Positions 40,496 through 50,174 of a DNA stretch of 64,000 bases are shown here, in pieces. Source of the DNA: Bifidobacterium pluvialisilvae (lineage in GTDB: Bacteria; Actinomycetota; Actinomycetes; Actinomycetales; Bifidobacteriaceae); NCBI RefSeq assembly GCF_019331695.1, contig NZ_JAHBBI010000006.1, positions 62,001-126,000 of the forward strand, in the 5' to 3' direction. The translations under genes and the position numbers were made by a program. A model generated the notes under the pieces. That model was not told the DNA's origin and made no database searches. It saw only the letters and a list, made by a program, of their open reading frames with translations. Every line of letters starts with the position of its first letter. The stretch's first letter is position 1.

Positions 40496-43435
40496 TCAGT
40501 GACGGCGACGATGAGCCATACGCATGGATGCGAATCCGATGCCGAGGATGACAACCACGGCGAGCACGATGCCGCCGATCGCCGCGCCGGTCTTCGACAG
40601 CGCGCCGCTCGATGCGGCCGGGCCGTTGGCACCGGACTGTCCGTTGGCACCGGCGTTCACATTCGTGCCGGCGTTGGAACCGGCGTTGCCGTTGTCATTG
40701 CCGGGAACACTGCCCTGACCGGGCTTGTTCGGCTTGTTCGGCTGCTGTCCGCCGGGCTGTTCACCGCCGTTGCCTCCGGGCTGCTGCGAGGCCTCGGTCT
40801 TGAGGCCGACGACGACCGGATCGTGGTCGGAGGCGCGGAACTGGTCGGCGACATACAGGTTCTTCGCGTTGTAGTTGTAGCGCGAGTACTCCAGGGCCAC
40901 GGATTCCACGGAGTTGATGTTCCAGATGTCGGCGCCGGTGACGTCCTTGAGCGCGGCCGCGTTGGCGAAGATGTGGTCGAGCGAGCCGACGCCTCCGTTC
41001 GTGTTGCCCTTGTCGTCGGTGACGGTGTAGGCGTACGTGTACTTGCCGGTCTTCTCGCTCACCTGTTCGCTCAGGTCGGTGTATCCGGCGCCCACGATCT
41101 TCTGGATGGGCTTCTCGGCGTAGTAGGCGTTGAAGTCGCCCACGAGGAACACCTTCTCAAGACCGAGCTCGGACCTGACCGAATCGGTGAACTTGAGCAG
41201 CGCGTCGGCCTGGGCCTGACGCGTGTAGTCGGCGTTGCCGGAACCGTCGCCCGGGTCCTGGTTCTGCTCGTTGCTGGCCGAGCCCTTCGACTTGAAGTGG
41301 TTGGCCACGACGAGGAACGCGTTCGAGTCCGCGGCGCCCGCGGCCTTGAACGCCTGCGCGTCGGGCTGGCGGCCGTGTTCGTAGCCGTTCTTGCCGTTGA
41401 AGGCGTCGGAGTCGGTGAGGATGTGCGTCTCGCCCACGGTCGCGACCTTGGCGGGCTTGTAGATGAACGCGGTGCGGATCACGTCCTCGGTGTCGAGGGC
41501 GGGCAGTGTCTTCGGGCTGGGCACGTAGGCCCACGTGCCGGCGCCGGCCTCGGCGTTCAGCGCGTCGACCAGCGTGGAGAGCGCGTAGTCGCGGCGGTTG
41601 CCCTTGAACGAGTCCGGCACCACGCTGGCGGCCTTGGCGGAGTTCTCGATCTCCTCAAGCGAGACGACGTCCGCGCCGAGCTTGTTGATGGCCTTGACGA
41701 TCTTCGCGCGCTGACGTTCCATGTTCGTCTTGTCCCAGGCGCCGCGCACGTCGCAGTTCTTCGCGGTCACGGGGTTGCCGGCGCGGTCCACGTAGGCGTT
41801 CTTCGTGGAGCAGCCGGTCTCGTCGGCCGTGGTGGAGAAGTAGTTGAGCACGTTGAACGTGCCGAGCTTCACGTCACCGCCGACGGTCTTGAGGTCCGGG
41901 GTGTCGGTGCGGGTGTTCGAGAACGTCACCGGCTGCACGTCCTTCGCGTTGTCGCCGGTCAGGCGCGTAGTCGGCTGGAAACGCCACGAGTTGTTGCGGT
42001 AGTCGAACACGACCGGCTTGTCGAACGTCACCTTTTCGCCCACGCGCACGGGCCGGTCGTTGCTCAGGTACGGCAGCGGCGTATTGGCGTTGTCCGGGTA
42101 CTTCGTGTCGAGGAAGTTGCGGCTGGAGCCGTCGTCGAGAGTGACGCTTTCGGATTCCAGACGGTCGACTTCGGCCTGGTATGCGGCGCCGGTCTTGGCG
42201 TCGCCCTTGAGTCCCTTGACGGTCGGGTTGAGGAACGGCGTCTTGGCGGCGGCCAGTCCGACCTCGCCGTACTTGTTCGTGTTGTACACGTCGGAGACGG
42301 TGTAGTCGCCCTGCGGGGCCACGAGCATGCTTTCGAGGCTCTCACGCTGGGTGTCGTTGGCCGGGAACGCGACCTTCGCCGGCGTGGGGTCGGCGACCTT
42401 GTCATTGAGCTTGGTGGCCTTCGTGGCGTTGAGCTCGGTCAGGCCGTAGTATTCGCTGACCTTGCCGCTCACCTCCACGTAGTCGCCGGCCTTGAGGTTC
42501 CTCGTGTTCGTGCCGTCGTAGACGAACAGCCCGTCGGACGCCTTGTGCGTGGCGAGGTTCACGTCGCCGCCGGTCGCCGGCGTCTGGATGGTGTAGCCGT
42601 TGAAGCCGCCGTCCGGGTAGGTGGCGGTGACCACGCCCTTGGTGGTCACGGTCTTGTCGACATACGGGCTGGTGTCACCATCGCCCTGGATTTCGGCGAT
42701 GGTCTTGTCTTCAGAGGGCTGGGTGCCGGGGTCGGGGTTCGGCTGCGAGCCGCCATCGGTGACGTTGGCCTTGCCCGGCGTGATCGTGGCGCTGAGCGTG
42801 AAGTCCTTGCTGTTGTCGTTCGTGTCGACGCCGTTCGTGCGGTCAAGCGACTTGACGTCGGTGTTGGACGTCGGCGCCGTGGCCGCGGCCTTCTCGAACG
42901 TGTTCGTCGCGCCGTATCCGAGCGCGTCGACGATCTGCGCGTTCGCCGTGGTGTCGCCGGTCGCGGGGCTGAGCTTGTCGGTGGTGGCGGCGAACAGCAG
43001 CGTGCCCTTGGTGCCGCTGGCGTTCAGGCCGGTAGCGTCGACGTCGGCCGCCGGCAGATCGGCGCCGTTGTCGCCGTTCGACCCAGCCTTGACGAGGTAG
43101 TATCCCTTGGATTTGATGGTGCCGGCGAGGTCGGCGCTGGAGTTCGCCGCGCCCGTGCCCGCCGACGAACGGTACTGCAGCGACGAACCGGTCAAATCGA
43201 TGTCCTTGTCGGTCGTGTTGTACAGTTCGACGAACTTGTTCTTGTATGCGGCGCCCTTGCTGCCGCCCGAAAGATACGCCTCGTTGATGACGACGCCGGC
43301 GTACGACGACGCGCCGGCGGACGGCTGCGAGCCGCCCTCATCGGCGGCCGCCGTCTGCACGGGGATGACCGCCACGGCGAGCAGCATCGACGCCGCCAGC
43401 AGCCCTCCCTGAATACGTTTGATGAATCGGTCCAT
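40496..43435 (-). CDS. Cell-surface extracellular nuclease (ExeM/NucH-type endonuclease/exonuclease/phosphatase)
   Basis: 979 residues. A signal peptide MDRFIKRIQGGLLAASMLLAV precedes a lamin-tail-like domain (VVINEAYLSGG...FVELYN) and an OB-fold module (TTKGVVTATYP...YTIQTP). The catalytic EEP domain has GTFNVLNY, SLEEIEN, GDFNAYY, GSLDHIF and ASDHDPVVVG. A Pro/Gly/Asn-rich wall linker leads to LSKTG (946), a span and RMAHRRRH. Probably degrades extracellular DNA or RNA, feeding the 5'-nucleotidase next door. The two genes share similar leaders and signal peptides. Confidence 0.88.
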   Translation of the reverse strand: MDRFIKRIQGGLLAASMLLAVAVIPVQTAAADEGGSQPSAGASSYAGVVINEAYLSGGSKGAAYKNKFVELYNTTDKDIDLTGSSLQYRSSAGTGAANSSADLAGTIKSKGYYLVKAGSNGDNGADLPAADVDATGLNASGTKGTLLFAATTDKLSPATGDTTANAQIVDALGYGATNTFEKAAATAPTSNTDVKSLDRTNGVDTNDNSKDFTLSATITPGKANVTDGGSQPNPDPGTQPSEDKTIAEIQGDGDTSPYVDKTVTTKGVVTATYPDGGFNGYTIQTPATGGDVNLATHKASDGLFVYDGTNTRNLKAGDYVEVSGKVSEYYGLTELNATKATKLNDKVADPTPAKVAFPANDTQRESLESMLVAPQGDYTVSDVYNTNKYGEVGLAAAKTPFLNPTVKGLKGDAKTGAAYQAEVDRLESESVTLDDGSSRNFLDTKYPDNANTPLPYLSNDRPVRVGEKVTFDKPVVFDYRNNSWRFQPTTRLTGDNAKDVQPVTFSNTRTDTPDLKTVGGDVKLGTFNVLNYFSTTADETGCSTKNAYVDRAGNPVTAKNCDVRGAWDKTNMERQRAKIVKAINKLGADVVSLEEIENSAKAASVVPDSFKGNRRDYALSTLVDALNAEAGAGTWAYVPSPKTLPALDTEDVIRTAFIYKPAKVATVGETHILTDSDAFNGKNGYEHGRQPDAQAFKAAGAADSNAFLVVANHFKSKGSASNEQNQDPGDGSGNADYTRQAQADALLKFTDSVRSELGLEKVFLVGDFNAYYAEKPIQKIVGAGYTDLSEQVSEKTGKYTYAYTVTDDKGNTNGGVGSLDHIFANAAALKDVTGADIWNINSVESVALEYSRYNYNAKNLYVADQFRASDHDPVVVGLKTEASQQPGGNGGEQPGGQQPNKPNKPGQGSVPGNDNGNAGSNAGTNVNAGANGQSGANGPAASSGALSKTGAAIGGIVLAVVVILGIGFASMRMAHRRRH

Positions 43436-43568
43436 GTTCTTCCCCTATTGATTCCGTAGACGGATATCCGCCATACGAATCCACGCTATCGTCGCAACGG
43501 CAACGGAACGCGGAGGGAAGATGAATCACGCAACGCCTTTGGATGAACAGCGAAAGTCGATTACGTAG

Positions 43569-44093
43569 TCAGACGACAGGATTGGAAACATCGGTGCCGA
43601 CGGCGGCACCGATGTCGCGACGGGCATCGTTGCAGCCATGGGCTTCGAGGGTGTTGAGACGATGCTCCACCGAACGCAGGCTGCGGCGAATCTTTTCGAG
43701 CAGGAGCACCTGCTGCCTCATCAGCATTTCGATTTCGGCGAGGTGACGGCCGTCGTCGGTGTTTTCGGCCGAAAGATCGGCCTCCACCGGGGAGATGGCG
43801 GCGAAGTCGGACGGCTTGGCGACGGGTTCGGCGTTCGCACTGATGTCGACGCCGAGTTCGGCAGCGCGGTCGTGCCAGCGGGCGATGCAGCGTTCGATGC
43901 GCTTGCGTATGATCGAGGGGCCGAGGCCCGCTTCCCGGAAGATGCGCGTAGGCGAGTCGCCGGCGGCGTACCGCTGCACTACGTAGCGCTTGAACGTGTC
44001 GCTGTAGTAGATTCTGTCGCTCATCACCGATTCGACCGCGGGCAGCGATTCCAGATAGGATTTCATCTCCGAATCGATTTCCTTGTTGGCCAT
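43569..44093 (-). CDS. Helix-turn-helix domain protein, unknown
   Basis: 174 residues from the ATG at 44093 (AAGGAG upstream). The conserved part, DRIYYSDTFKRYVVQRYAAGDSPTRIFREAGLGPSIIRKRIERC (about 25-70), resembles transposase-type helix-turn-helix modules. A C-terminal helix ending LMRQQVLLLEKIRRSLRSVEHRLNTLE is probably a coiled coil. It stands where a pilus-specific sortase might be expected downstream of the pilin genes. It may be a local regulator or a stand-alone remnant of a mobile element; no catalytic domain is present. Confidence 0.65.
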   Translation of the reverse strand: MANKEIDSEMKSYLESLPAVESVMSDRIYYSDTFKRYVVQRYAAGDSPTRIFREAGLGPSIIRKRIERCIARWHDRAAELGVDISANAEPVAKPSDFAAISPVEADLSAENTDDGRHLAEIEMLMRQQVLLLEKIRRSLRSVEHRLNTLEAHGCNDARRDIGAAVGTDVSNPVV

Positions 44094-44211
44094 GGCGACG
44101 CTCCTTTGCATGGAAAATATAGGCGGGATTACACGGATGGGATGAGGCGCCATCGATGGGATGGCGCTAATGGCACGGCACGAAGGCAGCGCACAGACGC
44201 CAGTGGCCAGG

Positions 44212-44278
44212 AATCCATCGGACTCCCGGCCACTGATGATTCATGATTCGCGGCCGATCAGGCCGGCTGCGGAATCAT
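44212..44278 (-). terminator. Tandem hairpins after the pilin gene
   Basis: 44243-44278 pairs ATGATTCGCGGCCG with its near complement ending GGAATCAT; 44212-44234 pairs AGTGGCC with GGCCACT. Both lie immediately downstream of the pilin stop and before the HTH gene. Confidence 0.6.
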
Positions 44279-44282
44279 GCGA

Positions 44283-45902
44283 TCAGGCGTTCAGCATGCG
44301 GCTGGCCTTGCGGGACTTGGCGAACACGGCGGCCGCGGCGCCGGCGAGCAGCACGCCGAGGGCTGCGAACAGGGCGATGCCGGCGGCACCGGTCTTCGGC
44401 AGCTCGGTGATGTTGCGCACGTTCTTCACGGCGTAGGTGTCATCGTCGGTCTTGCCGCTCAGGCTCGGGGCGAGGCCCCAGGCGTCGGCGCCCTCGAAGT
44501 CCGTGGCCTCTCCGCCGGAGATGGTCACGTAGAACTTGGCCATGAAGTTGGCGAAGCCTTTCGGAGCCTGGGTTTCGGTGACGAGGTAGCGGCCGTCGGC
44601 GAGGCCCTTGAACTCCACCTTGCCGTTCGCGTCGGCTTCGGCCTCGGCGTTGGTCGGGGTCACGGGCACGACGTCGTCGGTGTCATCGTCATCGGCGGCT
44701 TCGATCTTGAACCTGGCGCCGTCGAGGGCGTTGCCCTGGGCGTCGGTCTTGACGAAGTCGAACTTGCCGAGGGTGAGGTTGGTGTGGTCCTTGACCTCGG
44801 TGCCGTTGTTGTTCACCGAGACGTCGTTGGTGACGGGGTCGGTGTCGGCAGTCACCTTGGCGGAGTAGGTCACGACGACGGTCTTGCCGTAGTAGGGCTT
44901 GGTGTTGTATTCGGCGTTGGCGAGCAGCTTGGCGAAGTCGATGGTGAAGGACTTGGCGCCATCGGCGGTGAACTTGGCGGCATCGGTCGTGTCGTCGTAG
45001 GTCAGGTCGTAGTCGGTGCCTTCGGTGACCTCGGTGCCGTCGACGGTGACCTTGACGTCCTTGTTCACGTCCTGGCCGGCGCCGGGCGTATCGACGATCT
45101 TGAAGGTGTAGTCGGCGAAACCGGTGGTGATGGGCAGCTGGGTGGTGACGGTATAGTGCACGGTCTGGCCGGTGGAGACGGTGTTGTCCTTGTCATCGGC
45201 GGTCTTGGCCACGGTGGTGATGTGGTTCTTGAGGTTCACCTCGGCGGCGGTCGTCGGGTCGGTGATGACCTTGTTGGTCTTGTCGAGCGTGCCGGAGGAG
45301 ACGACCATGGCGGCGGACTGCGCGGTCAGGACCTTGGCATCGTTGTCCGTCGAGGAGGCGGCGGTGTCGAGGAACAGGTACACGCCGGCCGGCAGGCTGA
45401 CGGTCTTGGTGTTGTCGGCGTCATCGGTCAGCGTGGCCTCGGTCAGGTCGGTGGCGGCCAGGGCGTTCTTCAGCGCGTCGGCGAACTTGCGGGTGGTGCC
45501 CTCGTTCCACGGCTTGGCGGCGGACTGGTTGAGGCCGCCGGTTTCGAGGCCCATGGCGTAGGCCATTGGATCGACGCCGGTCGGAACGGTGATGCCGGCG
45601 GTCTTCAGCGCGGCCTCGATGGCGGCACTGTGGCCGTTCACCGTCTGCACGCCATAGGCGGAGGCGGTGGCATCGGCGGTGTTGGCGTCGTACTGCACGT
45701 AGTCGGCGAGCTTGTAGTAGCTCAGCGAGCGGTTGCTCCACTGGGCGGCGTTCTCCACCGTGAACTTGAACGTGGCGTTGCTGGTCACCACGCCGGTGTT
45801 GGCGTCGGCGTCGACCGCGTTCGCGGTGGCGCCGCCGAGGGCAAGACCGCCGAGCAGCGTGGCTGCAGCGGCGATTCCTGCGAAGAGCTTCCTCATCTTC
45901 AT
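44283..45902 (-). CDS. Sortase-polymerised pilin (FimA/SpaA-type major subunit)
   Basis: 539 residues. A signal peptide MKMRKLFAGIAAAATLLGGL ends near ATANA. Isopeptide-forming pilin domains follow: an N-terminal module, a DUF-type D2 domain around 210-380, and a SpaA-like domain with GKFDFVKTDAQGNALDGARF and the E-box YLVTETQAPKGF. The wall signal is LPKTG at 501, then a span and KSRKASRMLNA. It forms the shaft of a covalent pilus for adhesion. It lies downstream of the tip-protein gene on the same strand. Confidence 0.9.
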   Translation of the reverse strand: MKMRKLFAGIAAAATLLGGLALGGATANAVDADANTGVVTSNATFKFTVENAAQWSNRSLSYYKLADYVQYDANTADATASAYGVQTVNGHSAAIEAALKTAGITVPTGVDPMAYAMGLETGGLNQSAAKPWNEGTTRKFADALKNALAATDLTEATLTDDADNTKTVSLPAGVYLFLDTAASSTDNDAKVLTAQSAAMVVSSGTLDKTNKVITDPTTAAEVNLKNHITTVAKTADDKDNTVSTGQTVHYTVTTQLPITTGFADYTFKIVDTPGAGQDVNKDVKVTVDGTEVTEGTDYDLTYDDTTDAAKFTADGAKSFTIDFAKLLANAEYNTKPYYGKTVVVTYSAKVTADTDPVTNDVSVNNNGTEVKDHTNLTLGKFDFVKTDAQGNALDGARFKIEAADDDDTDDVVPVTPTNAEAEADANGKVEFKGLADGRYLVTETQAPKGFANFMAKFYVTISGGEATDFEGADAWGLAPSLSGKTDDDTYAVKNVRNITELPKTGAAGIALFAALGVLLAGAAAAVFAKSRKASRMLNA

Positions 45903-46011
45903 GAGTTCTCCCTTTCTGTCTTCCTGTTTGGTTGTTGCTGTTCTGCAATCGCGGAGGGCTCCGGCCCGTTCAGGAGCCTTCCCCGATCCGCAAATCCTGT
46001 TTGGTTATGAC

Positions 46012-46029
46012 GAGCGGCTGTGACCGCTC
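46012..46029 (-). terminator. Small hairpin between tip-protein and pilin genes
   Basis: GAGCGG / CCGCTC with a 6-nt loop. Too weak to be sure; it may act as a partial terminator setting the ratio of shaft to tip protein. Confidence 0.3.
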
Positions 46030-46085
46030 ACGCACCCACCCTTTTATTCTAGGAGCCTTAACCCCCCGAAGGGCGTTCAACCCCC

Positions 46086-49000
46086 TTAGAGGCTGATGGT
46101 CTGGTGGCGTCGCCTCCACTCGCGGTAGATGCCGCCGGACAGCAGGCCCATCACTGCGAGCGCCGCGCCAAGCAGCAGCCAGTTCATGGCGGTGGTGCCA
46201 CCGGTGAACGGCAGCGCTGCGGTCTCGGCGTTCGTGTTCACGAACATCGGCGGCACATCGTCGCCGGCCAGTGCGGTGCCGTCGGCGGCCGTGTATGCCA
46301 CGGCGGCCTTCAGCGAGCCGTCGTCCTGCAGCGTCACGGTCACCTTGGCCTTGTACTGGCTGGAGTCATAGAAGAGCTTGTTCGTGGCGTTGTAGTGCCG
46401 GCCGTTCACGCAGTCGCTGGCGGCGTCGCCGGTCAGCTCGCACAGCGTGTAGGTGAACGTCCTGGATTCGGCGCCCTCGAGGTCGGTGGTCGTGTATGTG
46501 ATGTCGCCGAAGTCGGAGGTCACGTGCCGGTACGAGTCGGAGCCTTCGAGCCCGTCGCCGGTCGTCTTGTCGACGGTCACGGCGGCGTTCTTCGGGGCGG
46601 GGACGTTCGCATCCTGCGAGGCCTTGATGGTGAAGCTGTCGCCATCGGCGGCGCTCTTCCAATCGCGGCCCTTGATGGCCTTGCGGAACTCGAACTTCGC
46701 GACCGTCTTGTTCGGCTGGTCGGCGATGCGGGCCATCACGGAACCGGTGACGAGGGCATTGAGACGCTTCTCGCCCAGATCGACGCGGCCGACGCCGGGC
46801 TTGCCTTCGGCATCATCCTGCGTGGTGGTCGGCATGAGGTAATCGGTGTCGGTCACGTACACGAGGTTGCCGCCGTCGGTGCGCGGCTCGTACTGGAGCA
46901 CGGTGTTGGGCGAGCTGCCGTACTTCACGCGAATCGTGGTGTCGGCGTCGGCCTCGGCATTGTCCACGACCTTGCCGTTCACCACCTTCGCTGTCTTCAC
47001 GCTCTTGCCGGTGGTGCCGCCGAACGCAATCGAGGAGTTCTCGTCCTCCGCGCTGGAGTACAGGCCGGCCTTCAGCTTCAGCCAGGTGAGCGTGCCGTCC
47101 ACGGAGCCGGAGGCGCCGTAGGTCGCCATGGTCTTCACGAGGTTGCCCACGCCGCGGACCACGGTCACGCCGTCGTCCTTCTGGCCGGCGTCGGCGAACA
47201 CGCCGTAGTCGTTGATGACGACCTTCACGGGCCTGGTGTTGAGCTGGTAGCCCTTCGGCTGTTTCGTTTCCACGATGTAGTAGGTGGAGTCGTTGCTCAG
47301 CATCACGCCGTCGTGGTTCGGGAACGTGCCGTTGCCGTTGAATCTCGGCACCACGAGGCCGGCTCCGTTGGTGCTTGTCGACCTGTGGTCGGCCGTGGTC
47401 AGCGTGTCGACCGGCTGGCCGCAGGTCCGCTGCACCGTCTCGGCGGACGTGGCGTCGCAGTCGGCGTTGCCGGTGGCCTTGTACAGCGCGAACCCGGCGC
47501 CGTTGAGCGGGTTGCCCTTCTCGTCGGTCTTCTGCACGGAGACGGCGTTGCGGATGTTCGTCACGTAGAGCTTCACGGCGAAGGTGCGGGTGAACGACGC
47601 CTTGCCCTCGTCGGCCAGCAGATGCGTGTTCTCGGCGGTGACGCTCTTGGAGTCACCGGCCGAGGACCAGTAGAAGCCCACGGAATACTTGGCGGCGTCG
47701 CCGTCGCCGCTCCAGTAGTAGTAGTCGCGGATGTCGCCCGGCAGGTCGCTGAGCAGCACGTCGTAGGATCCGCTGGACGACATGCTGAACGTGTGCGGGC
47801 TCTTCCTGAACGCCTGCATCACGGCGGGCATGTCCGCCTCGCCGCCCTGGTTCTCCGAATCGGTGACGTTCCAGCCATCGATCTGGTTGCCGTAGATGCC
47901 GCGCCACTTGCCGTCGTTGTCCTTCTGGAACACCACGGCGAACAGCGTGCCGTTCTTGAGATCGTCTTCGTCAAGCGAATGACTGGTGCCATTCTCGGTG
48001 TAGTACATGTTCTCCGCGTCGGGAGCGGACACCTGCACCTGGGCCATGGCCAGGGAGCCGGTGTCCCATGCGTTGCCGTCCGCACTGGATGTGCTCGGAT
48101 CGCTGACGAGCACGCCGGTGTCGATGCTCGTTCCGGCGCCGGTGGATTTGTTCTTCTCGTATTTGAGATGCATGTCGCCCGACTGCCGGTAGCCGTCCGG
48201 AACCTTCGTCTCCCGGAGGATGAAGTGGTCGGTGCCGTAGTCCTTGACGACCTCGTCCATGAAGATCGGGGCGCCGGTGGTCTGGTCGACGAGGTCCAGA
48301 TCACCGTTCTCGTCGGTCTTGCCCGAGGCGACGGCGGCCCTCGTGTCGCGATACGAGGCGTCGGTGGTGTACAGGGTGAATTCGGCGCCCGGCACGGCCT
48401 TGCCGGCCTGGTCCACCTTGACGATGTTGCTCTCCGGAGCGGTGACGAGGTTGAACTTCAGGGCCATGTCGGAATCGAGGTGGCCACGCTCCATGTAGAA
48501 GAACTTCAGCGTGTGGTACGTGTCGTCGGCGAAGGTGTCGCCGCGCCAGTTGGCGGCGTTGCCCGTCTTGCCCGCGGCGGCGTACAGCTTCTTGAGCGTC
48601 GTGGTCTCGGTGGAGCCCACCACCTGGTTGTTCTTGTTCAGGGTGGCGCGGGTTACCGTGCCGTCGTGGAAGTTGATGTTCAGCGAGGAACGGTCGTGGA
48701 CTCCGCCGAGGTCGCCCACGAGCACGTCGTCGATGTACACCCAGACGTCGTCGTCGCCGGAGAATTCGTAGGTGACGTCCTTGTTGGTGCCGTCGACGGT
48801 GCGTCCGTCGTTCTTCTGCACGAATCGGCTGTTCATGCTCAGGCCCATGTAGTGGTTGAGCGCGGGACCGGCCGACTTGACGCTGTCGTTCATCACCAGG
48901 TTGCCGGAGGAGTCCGTCACCGGCCTGCCTTTGGACGTCTTGAACACGTCGGCGGCCGTATTGAACGGGAAGAACTGGCCGGGGGCGGTGTTGGAGCTCG

Positions 49001-50174
49001 TGTTCACGGCCTTGCCCTTGTACAGGCGGAACGAGTTCGAGGACTTGTCGTAGGAGGCGAAGTTCTTCTGGCTGTCGTACGTGTAGTAGCCGTCCTGCAG
49101 CTGGAACAGGCCCTTCACGTTCGTGTACGAGCGCTTGCCGTTCTGCGCCGACGTGTTGAACAGGTACGCCAGCGACTCGTCGCGCAGAAGGCCCGTGGTG
49201 GTCGCGCCGGCCTTGAGCTTCGGGAAGCCGTCGTCCAGTGTGTTGTAGACCATGCCGGAAAGGTAGTGACCGTTCGCCAGAGGGGCCTTGTTCCTGGTGG
49301 AGTTGTACTTCTTGTACATGTCCATGTCGCCGCTGTAGTCCGGATTGGTCTTGTCCCAATCGGCCTTCGACCAGCCGGCCGCATCGCGGTTGAACTGGAG
49401 CTGGTGGCCCTTGTTGATGCCGGTCTTCCAGTACATGCGCGGGTAGTACTGCGCATCTGCGGCGTTCTCCGAATACCACCAGTAGCCGAACAGGTTCGTG
49501 GTGGTGCCGGCCGGGTTGCGCACGTCGTCGGTCTCGATGTAGTCATCGAAGATGCTGTTGTCCACGCCGGTCGTCGGGCGCTTGCAGTTCGGCTTCGAGT
49601 TGAATTCCGTGTTGGGATTGAAGTCGTCGCCCGTGTATGCCTTGCAGTCGACCAGTTCGGAGTCGGAATGCTCGGCATCGTCGGCGGCCGCAACCTCGGT
49701 GTCCTTGGATTCCTTGGACGACTTGGACTCCTTGGACGACGCCTTGGTGCCGGCTGCGTCGGAATTCCCGGCATCGTTCGTCGTCGTGTCGGCTGACTTC
49801 GTATCGTCCGGCTTCGCGGCGGCCTTGTCATCCGTCTTGGCGGAGTCGCCGGTCTTCGTGTCGGACGGCGTCGCGGCTTCCGTAGGAGTCGCGGAGGCGT
49901 CGGACTTCGTGGAATTCGTGGCATCATCGGTGGCCGACGACGTCGCGCCCTGCTGGGCGTCCGCCGTCTGACGGCCCGTCGCCTGCCCGGACACCGTCTG
50001 CTGCGATTCGGATGCGTACGTACTCGCCGCGGCCACGCCGGTGATCGCCATGGAACCCAGCGTGCAGACGGCTACCGTCGAGGCGACCAGCGAACGCCAC
50101 GAGCTTTTGGGCTTCAGCGAACGCCAGAAACGCATACCCTCCCCCCGAGAGGATGTACTCTTCGGAAACTTCAT
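46086..50174 (-). CDS. Large pilus ancillary/tip adhesin (FimB-like) with fibro-slime domain
   Basis: 1362 residues. After the signal region (WRSLVASTVAVCTLGSMAITGVAAAS) comes a Ser/Thr/Asp/Lys-rich linker to about 165. A fibro-slime/PA14-like domain then contains YEFSGDDDVWVYIDDVLVGD and GGVHDRSSLNINFHDG. Several SpaA-type isopeptide domains follow (PGAEFTLYTT, NGAGFALYKA, YIVETKQPKGY), then a pilin-type domain with FTYTLCEL. LPFTG at 1321, a span and REWRRRH close it. Start 50174 has GAAGAGG upstream; an internal ATG at 50135 also has a G-rich ribosome site and still keeps the signal peptide. Confidence 0.88.
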   Translation of the reverse strand: MKFPKSTSSRGEGMRFWRSLKPKSSWRSLVASTVAVCTLGSMAITGVAAASTYASESQQTVSGQATGRQTADAQQGATSSATDDATNSTKSDASATPTEAATPSDTKTGDSAKTDDKAAAKPDDTKSADTTTNDAGNSDAAGTKASSKESKSSKESKDTEVAAADDAEHSDSELVDCKAYTGDDFNPNTEFNSKPNCKRPTTGVDNSIFDDYIETDDVRNPAGTTTNLFGYWWYSENAADAQYYPRMYWKTGINKGHQLQFNRDAAGWSKADWDKTNPDYSGDMDMYKKYNSTRNKAPLANGHYLSGMVYNTLDDGFPKLKAGATTTGLLRDESLAYLFNTSAQNGKRSYTNVKGLFQLQDGYYTYDSQKNFASYDKSSNSFRLYKGKAVNTSSNTAPGQFFPFNTAADVFKTSKGRPVTDSSGNLVMNDSVKSAGPALNHYMGLSMNSRFVQKNDGRTVDGTNKDVTYEFSGDDDVWVYIDDVLVGDLGGVHDRSSLNINFHDGTVTRATLNKNNQVVGSTETTTLKKLYAAAGKTGNAANWRGDTFADDTYHTLKFFYMERGHLDSDMALKFNLVTAPESNIVKVDQAGKAVPGAEFTLYTTDASYRDTRAAVASGKTDENGDLDLVDQTTGAPIFMDEVVKDYGTDHFILRETKVPDGYRQSGDMHLKYEKNKSTGAGTSIDTGVLVSDPSTSSADGNAWDTGSLAMAQVQVSAPDAENMYYTENGTSHSLDEDDLKNGTLFAVVFQKDNDGKWRGIYGNQIDGWNVTDSENQGGEADMPAVMQAFRKSPHTFSMSSSGSYDVLLSDLPGDIRDYYYWSGDGDAAKYSVGFYWSSAGDSKSVTAENTHLLADEGKASFTRTFAVKLYVTNIRNAVSVQKTDEKGNPLNGAGFALYKATGNADCDATSAETVQRTCGQPVDTLTTADHRSTSTNGAGLVVPRFNGNGTFPNHDGVMLSNDSTYYIVETKQPKGYQLNTRPVKVVINDYGVFADAGQKDDGVTVVRGVGNLVKTMATYGASGSVDGTLTWLKLKAGLYSSAEDENSSIAFGGTTGKSVKTAKVVNGKVVDNAEADADTTIRVKYGSSPNTVLQYEPRTDGGNLVYVTDTDYLMPTTTQDDAEGKPGVGRVDLGEKRLNALVTGSVMARIADQPNKTVAKFEFRKAIKGRDWKSAADGDSFTIKASQDANVPAPKNAAVTVDKTTGDGLEGSDSYRHVTSDFGDITYTTTDLEGAESRTFTYTLCELTGDAASDCVNGRHYNATNKLFYDSSQYKAKVTVTLQDDGSLKAAVAYTAADGTALAGDDVPPMFVNTNAETAALPFTGGTTAMNWLLLGAALAVMGLLSGGIYREWRRRHQTISL

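Noticed and set aside
43569-44093. Transposase or insertion sequence next to the pilus genes
   Set aside because: Only a helix-turn-helix and a coiled coil are present, with no DDE catalytic domain and no terminal inverted repeats.
37284-49796. Very long open frames on the plus strand opposite the four surface genes (37284-40415, 40448-43459, 46104-49796)
   Set aside because: They mirror real genes with signal peptides, catalytic motifs and wall anchors. Their translations are low in complexity, with no domain; open antisense frames are expected from the high third-position GC.
50141-50146. Homopolymeric tract for phase variation at the pilus tip gene
   Set aside because: Only six G residues on the coding strand, shorter than tracts known to slip, and a second start just downstream would bypass it.
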